Positions 44,245 to 55,029 of a stretch of 64,000 bases of DNA are shown one piece after another (the stretch's first letter is position 1; every line of letters starts with the position of its first letter). The translations under genes were made by a program, and so were the position numbers. A model generated the notes under the pieces. That model did not search any database, had not been told where the DNA came from, and saw only the letters and a list, made by a program, of their open reading frames with translations. Source of the DNA: Actinoplanes subtropicus (GTDB lineage Bacteria; Actinomycetota; Actinomycetes; Mycobacteriales; Micromonosporaceae); contig NZ_JOJL01000021.1 of the NCBI RefSeq assembly GCF_000721705.1, positions 443,181 to 507,180 of the forward strand, written 5' to 3'.

Positions 44245-45347
44245 GCTGGCTCATTCTTCTCCCCTGGCTCGCGCTGACTATGCACGCCGCGGTCAACGCG
44301 CGGCTCCTGCGGCGATTGCCCGATTCCGCAGAGGAAACGGGCGAAACGGAGGAAAGGGTCGCCGTCCTTCTTCCGGTGCGCGATGAGGCGGATCGGGTGA
44401 CGCCCTGCCTCGAGTCGCTGCTGGCCCAGCGCGGCATTCCCCACCTGACCATCTACGTGCTCGACGACGGCTCGACCGACGGGACCGCCGAGCTGGTCCG
44501 CTCGCTGGCCGACGACCAGGTCACCCTGATCGCCGGGGCGGCGTTGCCGGCTGGGTGGCTGGGCAAGCCGCACGCGTGCTGGCAACTGGCGACGGCGGCC
44601 GCCGATGCCGACATCCTGTCCTTCGTGGACGCGGATGTGGTGCTCGCGCCCGATGCCCTGGCCTCGGCGGTGCGGCTGTTGCGGGAGATCGAGGTGACCC
44701 TGCTTTCGCCGTACCCGCAGATCGGCGGAGCCGGACGCCTGCTGCAACCTCTGCTGCAATGGTCTTGGATCACGTTTTTGCCGTTGCGGGCGATGGAGCG
44801 CTCGCCGCGACCGTCGCTGGCCGCCGCCGGCGGGCAATGGCTGCTCGCCGACCGCGCGGGGTATCTACGAGCCGGCGGGCATGCTGCCGTGCGCGCCGAG
44901 ATCCTCGAGGACATCGCGCTCGCCCGGCAGGTGAAACGCGCCGGCGGCCGGATAGCGCTGGCCGACGCGTCCCGCCTCGCGACCTGCCGGATGTACACGT
45001 CCTGGTCCGGCCTGACGGCCGGCTACGCCAAGTCGCTGTGGGCGTCCTTCGGCTCCGCTCCGGCCGCGGCGATCGTCGTGGTCACCCTGCTCCTGCTGTA
45101 CGCGGTGCCGGCCGTCGCCGCACCCGTCCTGGCCGTCACCGGCCACGGGTCCGCGGCGTTGATCGCCCTGACCGCCTACCTGCTGGGCGTGGCCGGCCGC
45201 GCGATCTCCGCGGTCGCGACCGGCGGACGCCCCTGGCCCGATTGCCTGGCCCATCCCGTGTCGATAGCGCTGTTCGCCTGGTTGACCGCCCGATCGTTCC
45301 GGCTGCGCCGCCGGTCCCGCCTGTCCTGGCGAGGCCGTCCGGTATGA
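44241..45347 (+). CDS. Family 2 glycosyltransferase (probably carotenoid glycosyltransferase)
   Basis: The 368-residue product has an N-terminal membrane helix, a GT-A domain with VAVLLPVRDEADRV, LDDGSTDGTAEL and the metal-binding FVDADVVL (DxD), and C-terminal membrane helices (about 270-345). CruC-type transferases that glycosylate the tail of carotenoids have this layout. It is translationally coupled to cruF and to the desaturase (4-bp overlaps on both sides). The sugar donor is unknown. Confidence 0.87.
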   Translation: MSWLILLPWLALTMHAAVNARLLRRLPDSAEETGETEERVAVLLPVRDEADRVTPCLESLLAQRGIPHLTIYVLDDGSTDGTAELVRSLADDQVTLIAGAALPAGWLGKPHACWQLATAAADADILSFVDADVVLAPDALASAVRLLREIEVTLLSPYPQIGGAGRLLQPLLQWSWITFLPLRAMERSPRPSLAAAGGQWLLADRAGYLRAGGHAAVRAEILEDIALARQVKRAGGRIALADASRLATCRMYTSWSGLTAGYAKSLWASFGSAPAAAIVVVTLLLLYAVPAVAAPVLAVTGHGSAALIALTAYLLGVAGRAISAVATGGRPWPDCLAHPVSIALFAWLTARSFRLRRRSRLSWRGRPV

Positions 45348-46783
45348 GCCGGATCGTCGTGATCGGCGCGGGGGTGGGCGGGCTGGCCGCCGCGATCCGG
45401 CTCGCCCAGGCCGGGCACGACGTCGAGGTGCACGAGCGCTCCGGCGCGGCGGGCGGCAAACTGGGCTGCTACGAGCGGGATGGGTTCCGCTTCGACACCG
45501 GGCCGAGCCTGCTGACCCTTCCCCAGGTCTTCGCCGACCTGGAACTGTCCCTCCCACTGGTCCCGCTCGACCCGGTCGTACGGCACTTCTTCCCCGACGG
45601 CACGACGCTGGACTCCTCGTCGAGTCATCTCGTCTTCACCGACCGGATCGCGCAGTCGCTGGGCCCGGCCTCCGCCGCCGAGTGGGAACGTTTCTGGCGC
45701 CGGGCGGCGCGCATCTGGCGCGCGTCGTGGCGCTCGGTACTGCGTCACCCGGTCACGCCCGCCACCCTGGCAAGCCTCTCCTGGCGGCTGCCCGACCTGG
45801 CCGCGATCGCCCCCGGCCGCAGCCTGCGCCACCTGGGCTATCAGTATTTCCGGGACCCACGCCTGCGGATGCTTCTGGACCGGTACGCCACGTACACCGG
45901 CACCGATCCCCGCCGGGCGCCGGCCGCGCTGGCCGCCATCCCGTATGCGGAACTGGCCTTCGGTGGCTGGTACCTGTCCGGCGGGCTGACCACGCTGGGG
46001 TCGGCGATGGTGGCCCGATGCGAGGCGCTGGGCGTGCGCCTGAACTTCCACTCCGAGGTCACCCGGATCGTCACGTCGGGCGGCCGGGCGACCGGCGTCC
46101 GCGCTCGCGGTTTCCACCCGGCCGACGTGGTCGTGTCCGATGTGGACGCCCTCGCCCTCTACCGCGACCTGGTGCCGACCCCGTCCCGCCTGCCGTCCCT
46201 GACCGACCGCAGCCTGGCCGGCTTCGTCCTGCTGCTGGGCGTACGCGGCGAGACGCCCGGGCTGGCGCACCACAACGTCTTCTTCCCGCCCTGTTACGAC
46301 GCGGAGTTCGACGCCATCTTCGGCACGGCATCGCGCCGGGCCCGCCTCGCCGACCACCCCGCGATCTTCGTCACCCGGCCGGCCGACCCCGCGGTCCGCC
46401 CGCCCGGCTGCGAGGCGTGGTTCGTCCTGGTCAACGCCCCACGCCACGGCACGGCCTGGTCGGCGATCGACTGGCGCCGCCCCGGCCTGGCCGACGCGTA
46501 CGGCCGGCATGTCCTTGATCTGCTGGCCCGCCAAGGCGTGGACGTCCGCGACCGCCTGGTGTTCTGGGAAACCCACACGCCCGCCGACCTGGCCGCCGCG
46601 ACGGCCACCCCGGGCGGCGCCATCTACGGCACCACCGGCGGCCTGCTGCGCCCGCCCAACCAGGGCCCGCTCGCCAACCTGCACCTGGTGGGCGGCTCGG
46701 TCCACCCCGGCGGCGGCCTCCCGATGGTCACCCTCTCCGCCGAGATTGCCGCGACCCGGATCGGCCCGGCTCTACCAGGTTGA
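45344..46783 (+). CDS. Carotenoid desaturase (CrtI/CrtD family FAD enzyme)
   Basis: The 479-residue product has the N-terminal FAD-binding motif IVVIGAGVGGLAAAIRLAQAG, the family segment RFDTGPSLLTLP and the C-terminal FAD-binding region LHLVGGSVHPGGGLPMV. The family includes phytoene desaturases (CrtI) and C-3',4' desaturases (CrtD). Adjacent cruF and glycosyltransferase genes favour the CrtD role; no crtE, crtB or crtY is in the window, so early carotenoid steps must be encoded elsewhere. Confidence 0.88.
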   Translation: MSRIVVIGAGVGGLAAAIRLAQAGHDVEVHERSGAAGGKLGCYERDGFRFDTGPSLLTLPQVFADLELSLPLVPLDPVVRHFFPDGTTLDSSSSHLVFTDRIAQSLGPASAAEWERFWRRAARIWRASWRSVLRHPVTPATLASLSWRLPDLAAIAPGRSLRHLGYQYFRDPRLRMLLDRYATYTGTDPRRAPAALAAIPYAELAFGGWYLSGGLTTLGSAMVARCEALGVRLNFHSEVTRIVTSGGRATGVRARGFHPADVVVSDVDALALYRDLVPTPSRLPSLTDRSLAGFVLLLGVRGETPGLAHHNVFFPPCYDAEFDAIFGTASRRARLADHPAIFVTRPADPAVRPPGCEAWFVLVNAPRHGTAWSAIDWRRPGLADAYGRHVLDLLARQGVDVRDRLVFWETHTPADLAAATATPGGAIYGTTGGLLRPPNQGPLANLHLVGGSVHPGGGLPMVTLSAEIAATRIGPALPG

Positions 46784-46811
46784 GAATATTTCTTTGCAAA
46801 GATATCTTCTC
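46782..46811. promoter_or_regulatory. AT-rich 30-bp operator of the ArsR-type gene
   Basis: GAGAATATTTCTTTG (46782-46796) and CAAAGATATCTTCTC (46797-46811) form an inverted repeat with 13 of 15 positions matching. TATCTT (46803-46808) lies 6 bp before the ATG and can serve as the -10 of a leaderless mRNA, so a repressor on the palindrome would block the promoter. The left arm overlaps the end of the desaturase gene. Confidence 0.8.
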
Positions 46812-46814
46812 ACT

Positions 46815-47402
46815 ATGGCCGATCGACAACCGCGTGTGCTCTCCGACATCGAGGCGCTCAAGGCCCTCGCTCATCCGCTACGGCAGCAGTTCCTCGCGCG
46901 GTTGCAGCAGCGAGGCCCGGCCACCTCGGCCGACCTGTCCGGCGAATTCGACGTGGACCGCGGGGCGGCCAGCTATCACCTGCGGCAATTGGCCCGGTTC
47001 GGCTTCGTCGAGGAGGACGCCGAGCGGTCGGCCGGCCGCCGGCGTTACTGGCGCGCCATCCCGCAGGACATGCGGCTGCCCAAGCAACCGGCCGACCCCG
47101 ACGTCGCAGCGGTCGCCGTCGAGATCGGCCGCCAGTGGCTGGAACGCTCCGAGCAGGACCTGCACGCCTTCCTCGCGAACCGGGAGCGGTACGGCGAGTT
47201 CGCCGGCGCCGCGCCGCACTCCTTCGGCGGCACCGCACTCACCGCGGCGGAACTGGCGGAGTTCGGCGAGGAGTACATCGCGTTCCTCAAGCGCTGGCAC
47301 CGGGAACCAGGCCCCGGCCGGCGACACATCTCCGTGCTGTTCCACGCCTTCCCGACCCCCGACCCGGCGGAGGAGACCCCCGACCCGGCGGAGGAGTCGT
47401 GA
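46815..47402 (+). CDS. ArsR-family winged-helix regulator
   Basis: The 195-residue product has an N-terminal winged helix (SDIEALKALAHPLRQQFLARL, ATSADLSGEFDVDRGAASYHLRQLARFGFVEE) as in the ArsR/HTH_20 group and a C-terminal ligand or dimerisation part with no metal-binding cysteines. It is adjacent to an MFS exporter, with a GTGA overlap, and has a palindrome over its own promoter, so it is probably a local repressor of the pump induced by its substrate. Confidence 0.9.
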   Translation: MADRQPRVLSDIEALKALAHPLRQQFLARLQQRGPATSADLSGEFDVDRGAASYHLRQLARFGFVEEDAERSAGRRRYWRAIPQDMRLPKQPADPDVAAVAVEIGRQWLERSEQDLHAFLANRERYGEFAGAAPHSFGGTALTAAELAEFGEEYIAFLKRWHREPGPGRRHISVLFHAFPTPDPAEETPDPAEES

Positions 47403-48634
47403 CCGCCGTGGCCGGGGCGACAACCGTGCGGCGCTCGCTGTGGCGCAACACCGATTTCGTCGCGCTGTGGAGCGGCCAGGTCGTCTCCGCGCTCGGTACC
47501 CGGATCAGTGCCACCGCGATGCCGCTGCTCGTGCTGGCCACGACCGGTTCGCCGGCCGACGCCGGCCTCGTCGGCGCGGCCGGCACGGCGCCCTTCCTCC
47601 TCGCCCACCTACCGGCCGGCCCCCTGGTGGACCGGTGGAACCGCCGGCGGATCCTGCTGACCAGCGAGGTCGCGGCCGGACTGGCGCTCGCCACCGTTCC
47701 GGTCGCGATGGCGTTCAACGTGCTCACGGTGGCGCACCTCGCCGTGGTCGCCTTCGTCCAGGGCCTGTGCGCGGTCTTCTTCGGTCTGGCCGAGACCGCC
47801 GCCCTGCCGCGGATCGTGCCGGCGGCCCTCCTGCCCACCGCCCTGGCCCAGAACGAGACCCGGGGCCGGGGCGCGGCCCTGGCCGGTGGGCCGCTCGGCG
47901 GCCTGCTGTTCGGACTGGATCGTGTCCTGCCCTTCCTGGCCGATGCGGTCTCCTACGCCGTCGCCGCCATTGCGCTGTTGTTCGTCCGCAAGGACCTGCA
48001 GGAGGAGCCGACCGCCCCGGCCGAGCCGCTGTGGCGGGCGACCGTCGCGGGACTGCGCTGGATCTGGCGCCACCCGCTGATCCGGGCCGCGATCCTGCTC
48101 GTCGCCGCGAGCAACCTGGTCTTCCAGGCCCTCGTCCTGGTCATCGTCGTCCTCGCCCAGCGCCACGGCGCCACCGCCGGCTCCATCGGCGCGATGCTCG
48201 GCATCTACTCCGGCGGCGGCCTGGCCGGCGCGCTGGCGGCGAGCCGGGCCTACCGCTACGTCAGCCCCAGGACGGTCATCATCGGGATCAATTGGAGCTG
48301 GGCCGCCCTGTTGCCGCTCTTCCTCTGCACCACCGACCCGTTGCTGATCGGCGCGATCGGCGCGGCCACCGCCTTCATCGGACCGCTCTGGAACGTGGTG
48401 ATCGGGAGCTACGCCGCTCTGCTGGTGCCCAACGACCTGCAGGGCCGGGTCAAAGGCGCGGCGATGACCCTCTCCTGGGGCGTGATGCCCATCGGCTCCC
48501 TGGGCGCGGGCCTGCTGCTGACCACCGTGGGCCCGACCGGCGCCGTCCTCGTCCTCGCCGCGATCATGCTGGCGACGGCGGTCGGCGCGACCGTCAGCCC
48601 GGCCGTCCGCCACGCCCCGCCGCTGGCGATCTAG
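47399..48634 (+). CDS. MFS transporter
   Basis: The 411-residue product has twelve predicted transmembrane helices and the MFS loop motif GPLVDRWNRRRIL between helices 2 and 3. The N-terminus NTDFVALWSGQVVSALGTRIS matches drug-export or enterobactin-exporter-like MFS proteins. The substrate is unknown. GTG 47399 overlaps the regulator stop and GAGGAG lies just upstream. It converges on the vWA gene with only 6 bp between stops. Confidence 0.9.
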   Translation: MTAVAGATTVRRSLWRNTDFVALWSGQVVSALGTRISATAMPLLVLATTGSPADAGLVGAAGTAPFLLAHLPAGPLVDRWNRRRILLTSEVAAGLALATVPVAMAFNVLTVAHLAVVAFVQGLCAVFFGLAETAALPRIVPAALLPTALAQNETRGRGAALAGGPLGGLLFGLDRVLPFLADAVSYAVAAIALLFVRKDLQEEPTAPAEPLWRATVAGLRWIWRHPLIRAAILLVAASNLVFQALVLVIVVLAQRHGATAGSIGAMLGIYSGGGLAGALAASRAYRYVSPRTVIIGINWSWAALLPLFLCTTDPLLIGAIGAATAFIGPLWNVVIGSYAALLVPNDLQGRVKGAAMTLSWGVMPIGSLGAGLLLTTVGPTGAVLVLAAIMLATAVGATVSPAVRHAPPLAI

Positions 48635-48640
48635 GGCGGA

Positions 48641-50326
48641 TCAGGAGGGGGTGGCGGCGTGGGCGGCCAGGAACGCCTTGGCCATCGCCGATGCCAGGTC
48701 GGCCGGGTTCTTCGCGGCGATCGCCTTGCCGTCCGTGGTCTTGGCGATCGTGGCCAGGGTGCCCATGTCGGCATCCGGGCCGAAGCCGACCCCGATCACC
48801 GGGACCTCACGTTTCGGGTCCTGGGACTTGGTCAGGCGGTCGAGGAAGGTCTTCTTCGGCATCGAGTACGTGGACTCACCGTCGGCGCCGTCGGTCAGCA
48901 CGATCACCAGGGTGATGGTGTTGGGCGCGACCCGCGGGCGCATCGCGGCCTGGGCGTCCAGGATGGTCTGGAACAGCGGCGTGCCGGCCTGGTTCGGCGC
49001 CTGGTAGCCGTTGATCGCGGCGGCCATCGCCGCACGCCGGGTGCCCGCGCCGACCTTGGCGTTGATCGGGCCGAACGGGACGGGCTCGGTGTGCGGCGGG
49101 CTCTTCGGGCCGGGGGTGTCGAAGAACCACATCCCGACGCTCGTCTCGTCGCCGAGCAGCTCGGTCGCGGCCAGGCCGGACTGGCGCAGCAGCGCCGCCT
49201 TGGTGGTCGGCTTGCCGGCCTTGTCGGTGGCCGGCTTGTTCATCGAGCCGGACGCGTCGATCAACAGCAGCACCTGGAACGCCAGCGTGCGGTACTGCGC
49301 CCACTGCACCGCCGGGCCGAGCAGCTTGTCGGTACGCTCCGGCACCGCCGTGGTGTGCGCCATCGGGTACGTCCGGAAGCCCGCCTCGGTCAGCAGCGGC
49401 TTGCCGATCGCGGCACGCAGCCGCTCGGCCAGCTCGGCGTGCTTGGTCGAGGTGGAGACCGCGAACGGGTAGTCCGCCTCGATCAGCCCGTCGGACGGGA
49501 ACGAGCCGGTCAGCGGGATCGTGTGCCCGCCGTGCTGGTAGGTGATCAGCTGCTGTTCGGTGATCGGGAAGACGCCGACGTCGTTGGCGACCGCGTTGGC
49601 GTCGTCCGCCGCGGCGACCCGTTTCAGCAGTTCCTCCGGATCGGCGGAGGCGTCCTTGAGCCGGCTGCGCAGGGTCAGCGCGCGGAGCTGGGCGATGCCC
49701 GCGTCCGGCGTGCTCGAGGCCATCGCGGTCTGGATCGCGTAGACGGCGAGCATGCCGACCGTGGAGTGCAGCGGGTCGGGCATGGTCATCGCCGGGATCT
49801 GATGGCCGGCGACGCCGGCCATCAGCTGCATCCAGGTGGTCTGGTCGCCCTTGGCATACCGGCCGGCGATGGCGGTCGGGCCGGCGAGGACGATGGGGCT
49901 GCGGGCGATCGGGTCACCGTCGACCCGGTACGCGTCGACGCCGCCCACCAGGGAGATTCGCAGCCAGGCACTGGAGGAGGGGATCCAGACGTCGGGCTGT
50001 TCGGGGGCGGACGCCGTGACGACCGGGTCCTGGGCAGTGACGCCGACCGGCCCGCAGTCCCCACCGTCGTTGAGGGCGCGCGCCGCCTCCTGGACCACCG
50101 GAGCGATCTCGGGGGCGGCGATCACGTGCAGGACCGTGTCGGGGCACGGGCCCGCGGGGCGAGCGGCCTGGGCGGTCGGTTTCTGCGAATAGATCCACCA
50201 GGCGGTGCCCCCGCCCACGACCACCAGAACGCCGACGATCATGACGGCGAGGAGGACGCGGACGGTGAGGCTGGCCGGCTGATCGTCCGGATCGGGCAGG
50301 GCGGAATGCCGCTGATGATCCGACAT
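48641..50326 (-). CDS. Membrane-anchored vWA protein with substrate-binding-like domain
   Basis: The 561-residue product has a cytoplasmic N-terminus, one transmembrane helix (about 21-46), an extracellular solute-binding-like domain (about 55-330, VLHVIAAPEIAPVVQEAARAL) and a C-terminal von Willebrand A domain with an intact MIDAS (DASGSMNK near residue 355, then a TDGADGES region). It likely binds a ligand or partner protein at the surface. Function is unknown. ATG 50326 is preceded by GGAGGG; the frame continues upstream but without support. Confidence 0.87.
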   Translation of the reverse strand: MSDHQRHSALPDPDDQPASLTVRVLLAVMIVGVLVVVGGGTAWWIYSQKPTAQAARPAGPCPDTVLHVIAAPEIAPVVQEAARALNDGGDCGPVGVTAQDPVVTASAPEQPDVWIPSSSAWLRISLVGGVDAYRVDGDPIARSPIVLAGPTAIAGRYAKGDQTTWMQLMAGVAGHQIPAMTMPDPLHSTVGMLAVYAIQTAMASSTPDAGIAQLRALTLRSRLKDASADPEELLKRVAAADDANAVANDVGVFPITEQQLITYQHGGHTIPLTGSFPSDGLIEADYPFAVSTSTKHAELAERLRAAIGKPLLTEAGFRTYPMAHTTAVPERTDKLLGPAVQWAQYRTLAFQVLLLIDASGSMNKPATDKAGKPTTKAALLRQSGLAATELLGDETSVGMWFFDTPGPKSPPHTEPVPFGPINAKVGAGTRRAAMAAAINGYQAPNQAGTPLFQTILDAQAAMRPRVAPNTITLVIVLTDGADGESTYSMPKKTFLDRLTKSQDPKREVPVIGVGFGPDADMGTLATIAKTTDGKAIAAKNPADLASAMAKAFLAAHAATPS

Positions 50327-50634
50327 GCCACCACCCTCCTTCCCCGGAAGATCGCGATTACGCACGGTCGATTTCGAACGAGGCCGAATAGTAGCCGCCC
50401 GCGCGTGGAAGGCAATAGGGAAATTGATTTTCGTACCAAACAAACTATGAAACCCCAGGTCACCCCGGATAGGTACGCGGGCGGGGTATAAAACGGCCGT
50501 CAATACGGTAGGTAATCAATAAAGATCGAATGGGCCGCGAAAGGGCCACCCACCCGAGCAAGATCGGAATACCGCGAACGCGGGCAGTGAGCGGGGGACG
50601 GAATGAACGCCACGAGTTGTATAGGGTCGGCCGC
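50327..50634. promoter_or_regulatory. Divergent promoter region, vWA gene / MDMPI gene
   Basis: A roughly 300-bp gap between divergent genes with AT-rich stretches (about 50410-50530). TAGGGT (50622-50627) lies 7 bp before the ATG of the plus-strand gene and fits a leaderless -10. No gene is apparent. Confidence 0.5.
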
Positions 50635-51363
50635 ATGGACTGGCTGTCGCCCCGGCGCTACGCCGACGAGATGGAAGCGGAAACCGCCCGGCTGGCGGCT
50701 GCCGCCGCGCAAAGGCCCACGGACGGAAAAATCGAGACTTGTCCGGAGTGGACCGTCCGGGACCTCGTCACCCACGTCGGCACCGGCCACCGTCTCGCGG
50801 CCGGGATCATCGAGGAACGCCGCGACCGTCCGGCGGAGTATCGCCTGATCGCCGCGCCGGACGAGCCGGCCGACTGGCCGGCCTGGCTGGCCGAGGGCGC
50901 CCGCCGGCTGAACGCCGCCGTCGACGATCTCGGCTTCGACGGCAGGGTCTGGAGCTGGCAGCCGAAACACCAGACGGCCGGTTTCTGGCAGCGCCGGATG
51001 CTGCACGACCTGATCGTGCACCGGTTCGACGCCGACCCGGCCGGCGATCTCGCCCCCGACCTGGCCGCCGACGGCATCGCCGACCTGTTGCTCGCGCTCG
51101 GCTATTTTCCCCGCTTCAAGGGCGCCGGCGAGTCGCTGCTCTTCACCGCCACCGACACCGGCCAGAGCTGGCATGTCACGCTGACCCCGAATGGCCTCGC
51201 CTGGCAGACCAACGCCCAGAAATCGAAGGCCCAGAAATCGGCTGCCGAGATCAACGCCCCGGCCCGCGACCTGCTGCTCATCCTCAACCGCCGCCGGGAG
51301 CCGGCGGATATCGAGGGCGACCGGGCGCTCTGGCAGCGGTGGCGGGAAGAAGCCAGGTTCTAG
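50635..51363 (+). CDS. Maleylpyruvate isomerase-type (MDMPI N-terminal, mycothiol-dependent) protein
   Basis: The 242-residue product has the DinB-like four-helix MDMPI domain with the family markers CPEWTVRDLVTHVGTGH and MLHDLIVHRFDAD, which contain the metal-binding His residues, and a C-terminal SCP2-like part. Members use mycothiol, consistent with an actinobacterial host; the reaction is unknown. Start ATG 50635, preceded by a likely leaderless -10. Its TAG stop overlaps the LysR gene stop on the other strand (CTAG, 51360-51363). Confidence 0.87.
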   Translation: MDWLSPRRYADEMEAETARLAAAAAQRPTDGKIETCPEWTVRDLVTHVGTGHRLAAGIIEERRDRPAEYRLIAAPDEPADWPAWLAEGARRLNAAVDDLGFDGRVWSWQPKHQTAGFWQRRMLHDLIVHRFDADPAGDLAPDLAADGIADLLLALGYFPRFKGAGESLLFTATDTGQSWHVTLTPNGLAWQTNAQKSKAQKSAAEINAPARDLLLILNRRREPADIEGDRALWQRWREEARF

Positions 51364-52283
51364 AGCGGGCGTACGCCGGAGGGCAGTTCCTCCGTCGCCA
51401 CGTGCGCGAGCAACGTCGTACGCAAGGCCTCCGCGGCATGGGGAAGCACGGACCGTTTGCGATGCGCCAGGGCGATGGTCCGCCGCATGCCCGGCGGCGC
51501 CAGCGGCGTCGCCCGCAGCATCGGCCGGTTGGCCAGCACCATGCTCGGCACCAGCGCCACCCCCAGCCCGGCCTCGACGAAGGCGAGCACCGCGTCCATC
51601 TCGCCGCCCTCGACCGCGAACTTCGGGGTGAACCCGGCCTGCCGGCAGGCCTCGAGGGTGACGCCGCGGATGTCGTAGCCGGCCCGGAACATCACCAGCG
51701 GGGTGTGCTCCAGTTCGGAGAGCACGATCTGCCCCTGCGAGGTGGGCGGCGGCCGGTCGAAGGCGGAGGCCACCACCAGGCTCTCGCGCAGCACCGGCGT
51801 GGTGACCAGGGCCGGGTCGACGCCCTCGTCGGGCTGCACGATCAGGGCCAGGTCCAGGGTGTGCGCGAGCAGGTTGCCGATCAGGTCCTGCGAGCTGCCC
51901 TCGTTCACGTACAGCTGGATGTCGGGGTGTTCGGCGCGGAAGGTACGCAGCACCTCCGGAACCAGCGACGAGCAGAGGCTCGGGGTGGCGCCCAGCCGGA
52001 CGTCACCGCGGCGCAGGCCGACGATGTCCTGCACGGCCTCGCGCGCGGCGTCGGCGTCGGCGACCATCCGGCGGGCCAGCGGCAGCAGCGTCTCGCCCGC
52101 GACGGTGAGCGCGACCGCCCCGCGGACGCGCTCGAACAGCGGCGCGCCGAGGCTCTGTTCCAGGGTGTGAATTTGTTTACTGAGAGTCGGCTGGGCGACG
52201 TCCAGATTGTCCGCCGCTTGGGTGAAATGCCGGGTCTCCGCGACCGCCAGAAAGTATCGAAGCTGTTGCAGCTGCACCTTCAT
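51360..52283 (-). CDS. LysR-family transcriptional regulator
   Basis: The 307-residue product has an N-terminal winged helix (LQQLRYFLAVAETRHFTQAADNLDVAQPTLSKQIHTLE) and a periplasmic-binding-like effector domain. It is divergent from sdhCAB, 72 bp apart, and an inverted repeat (52281-52297) with T-N11-A symmetry covers its own start codon, so it probably controls both itself and the succinate dehydrogenase operon. The effector is unknown. Confidence 0.9.
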   Translation of the reverse strand: MKVQLQQLRYFLAVAETRHFTQAADNLDVAQPTLSKQIHTLEQSLGAPLFERVRGAVALTVAGETLLPLARRMVADADAAREAVQDIVGLRRGDVRLGATPSLCSSLVPEVLRTFRAEHPDIQLYVNEGSSQDLIGNLLAHTLDLALIVQPDEGVDPALVTTPVLRESLVVASAFDRPPPTSQGQIVLSELEHTPLVMFRAGYDIRGVTLEACRQAGFTPKFAVEGGEMDAVLAFVEAGLGVALVPSMVLANRPMLRATPLAPPGMRRTIALAHRKRSVLPHAAEALRTTLLAHVATEELPSGVRPL

Positions 52284-52297
52284 AGCCTATCGCTATG
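52281..52297. promoter_or_regulatory. LysR-type operator, CATAGC-N5-GCTATG
   Basis: A perfect inverted repeat with the T-N11-A core (52283-52295) overlaps the LysR start codon. A related half-site GCATAG lies at about 52328-52333, nearer sdhC. This fits a divergently acting LysR regulator. Confidence 0.75.
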
Positions 52298-52355
52298 AAC
52301 ACCTACCCGAGCATGCATTAGACGAATCGCATAGGGGCTTCTTACCGTCAGAGTC

Positions 52356-53081
52356 GTGGCGGTAGACACGAAAGTTCCCCGGGCGGCGGCAGCGCCGGCA
52401 CTGGCTCCGGCGAAGAAGCGGACCTCGTCCGTGGCGCTGAAGATCCTCATGGCGGTGACCGGCATCATGCTGGTCCTGTTCCTGTACCTGCACATGATCG
52501 GCAACCTGAAGATCTTCTTCGGCGAGACGACCTTCGACCACTACGCGCACTGGCTGCGCACGATCGGCGAGCCGCTGCTGCCGGAGCAGTGGTACCTGTG
52601 GATCCAGCGGGGCGGCCTCACGATCGCGATCGTCGGCCACATCTGGGCGGCCACAGTCCTCGCCCGGCGCGCCCGCCGGGCCCGCCCGGTCAAGTACGCG
52701 CACCGGCCCAAGGTGCAGGGCAGCTACGCGGCCCGCACGATGCGCTGGGGCGGCGTGATCATCCTGCTCTTCGTGATCTACCACATCCTGGATCTGACCA
52801 CGCTCACCCTGAACCCGAACGGCCAGCAGGGCAAGGTCTACGCGAACGTCGTCGCCGACTTCGCGCCCGCCCGCTGGTACGTGACGCTGTTCTATGCGCT
52901 CGCGATCGTGGCCATCGGCTTCCACCTGCGGCACGGCCTGTGGAGCGCCTTCCGCACGCTGGGCCAGCAGAAGCCGCGCGGCGAGCGGATCGCCCGGGCG
53001 ACGGCGCTCGTCCTTTCGCTCATCTTGGTCGTCGGCTACCTGAGCGTCCCCTTCGCGGTCCTGACCGGATTGGTGGGTTAA
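52356..53081 (+). CDS. sdhC: Succinate dehydrogenase cytochrome b subunit
   Basis: SdhC anchors the complex in the membrane and binds haem b and quinone. The 241-residue product has about five transmembrane helices and the histidine-bearing segments [29 protein letters not shown] and [10 protein letters not shown] expected for a fused di-haem cytochrome b558-type anchor, so no separate sdhD is needed. GTG 52356 follows TACCGT by 7 bp, a possible leaderless -10. First gene of sdhCAB. Confidence 0.92.
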   Translation: MAVDTKVPRAAAAPALAPAKKRTSSVALKILMAVTGIMLVLFLYLHMIGNLKIFFGETTFDHYAHWLRTIGEPLLPEQWYLWIQRGGLTIAIVGHIWAATVLARRARRARPVKYAHRPKVQGSYAARTMRWGGVIILLFVIYHILDLTTLTLNPNGQQGKVYANVVADFAPARWYVTLFYALAIVAIGFHLRHGLWSAFRTLGQQKPRGERIARATALVLSLILVVGYLSVPFAVLTGLVG

Positions 53082-53088
53082 AAAGGAT

Positions 53089-55028
<1,940 letters not shown>

Positions 55029-55029
<1 letters not shown>

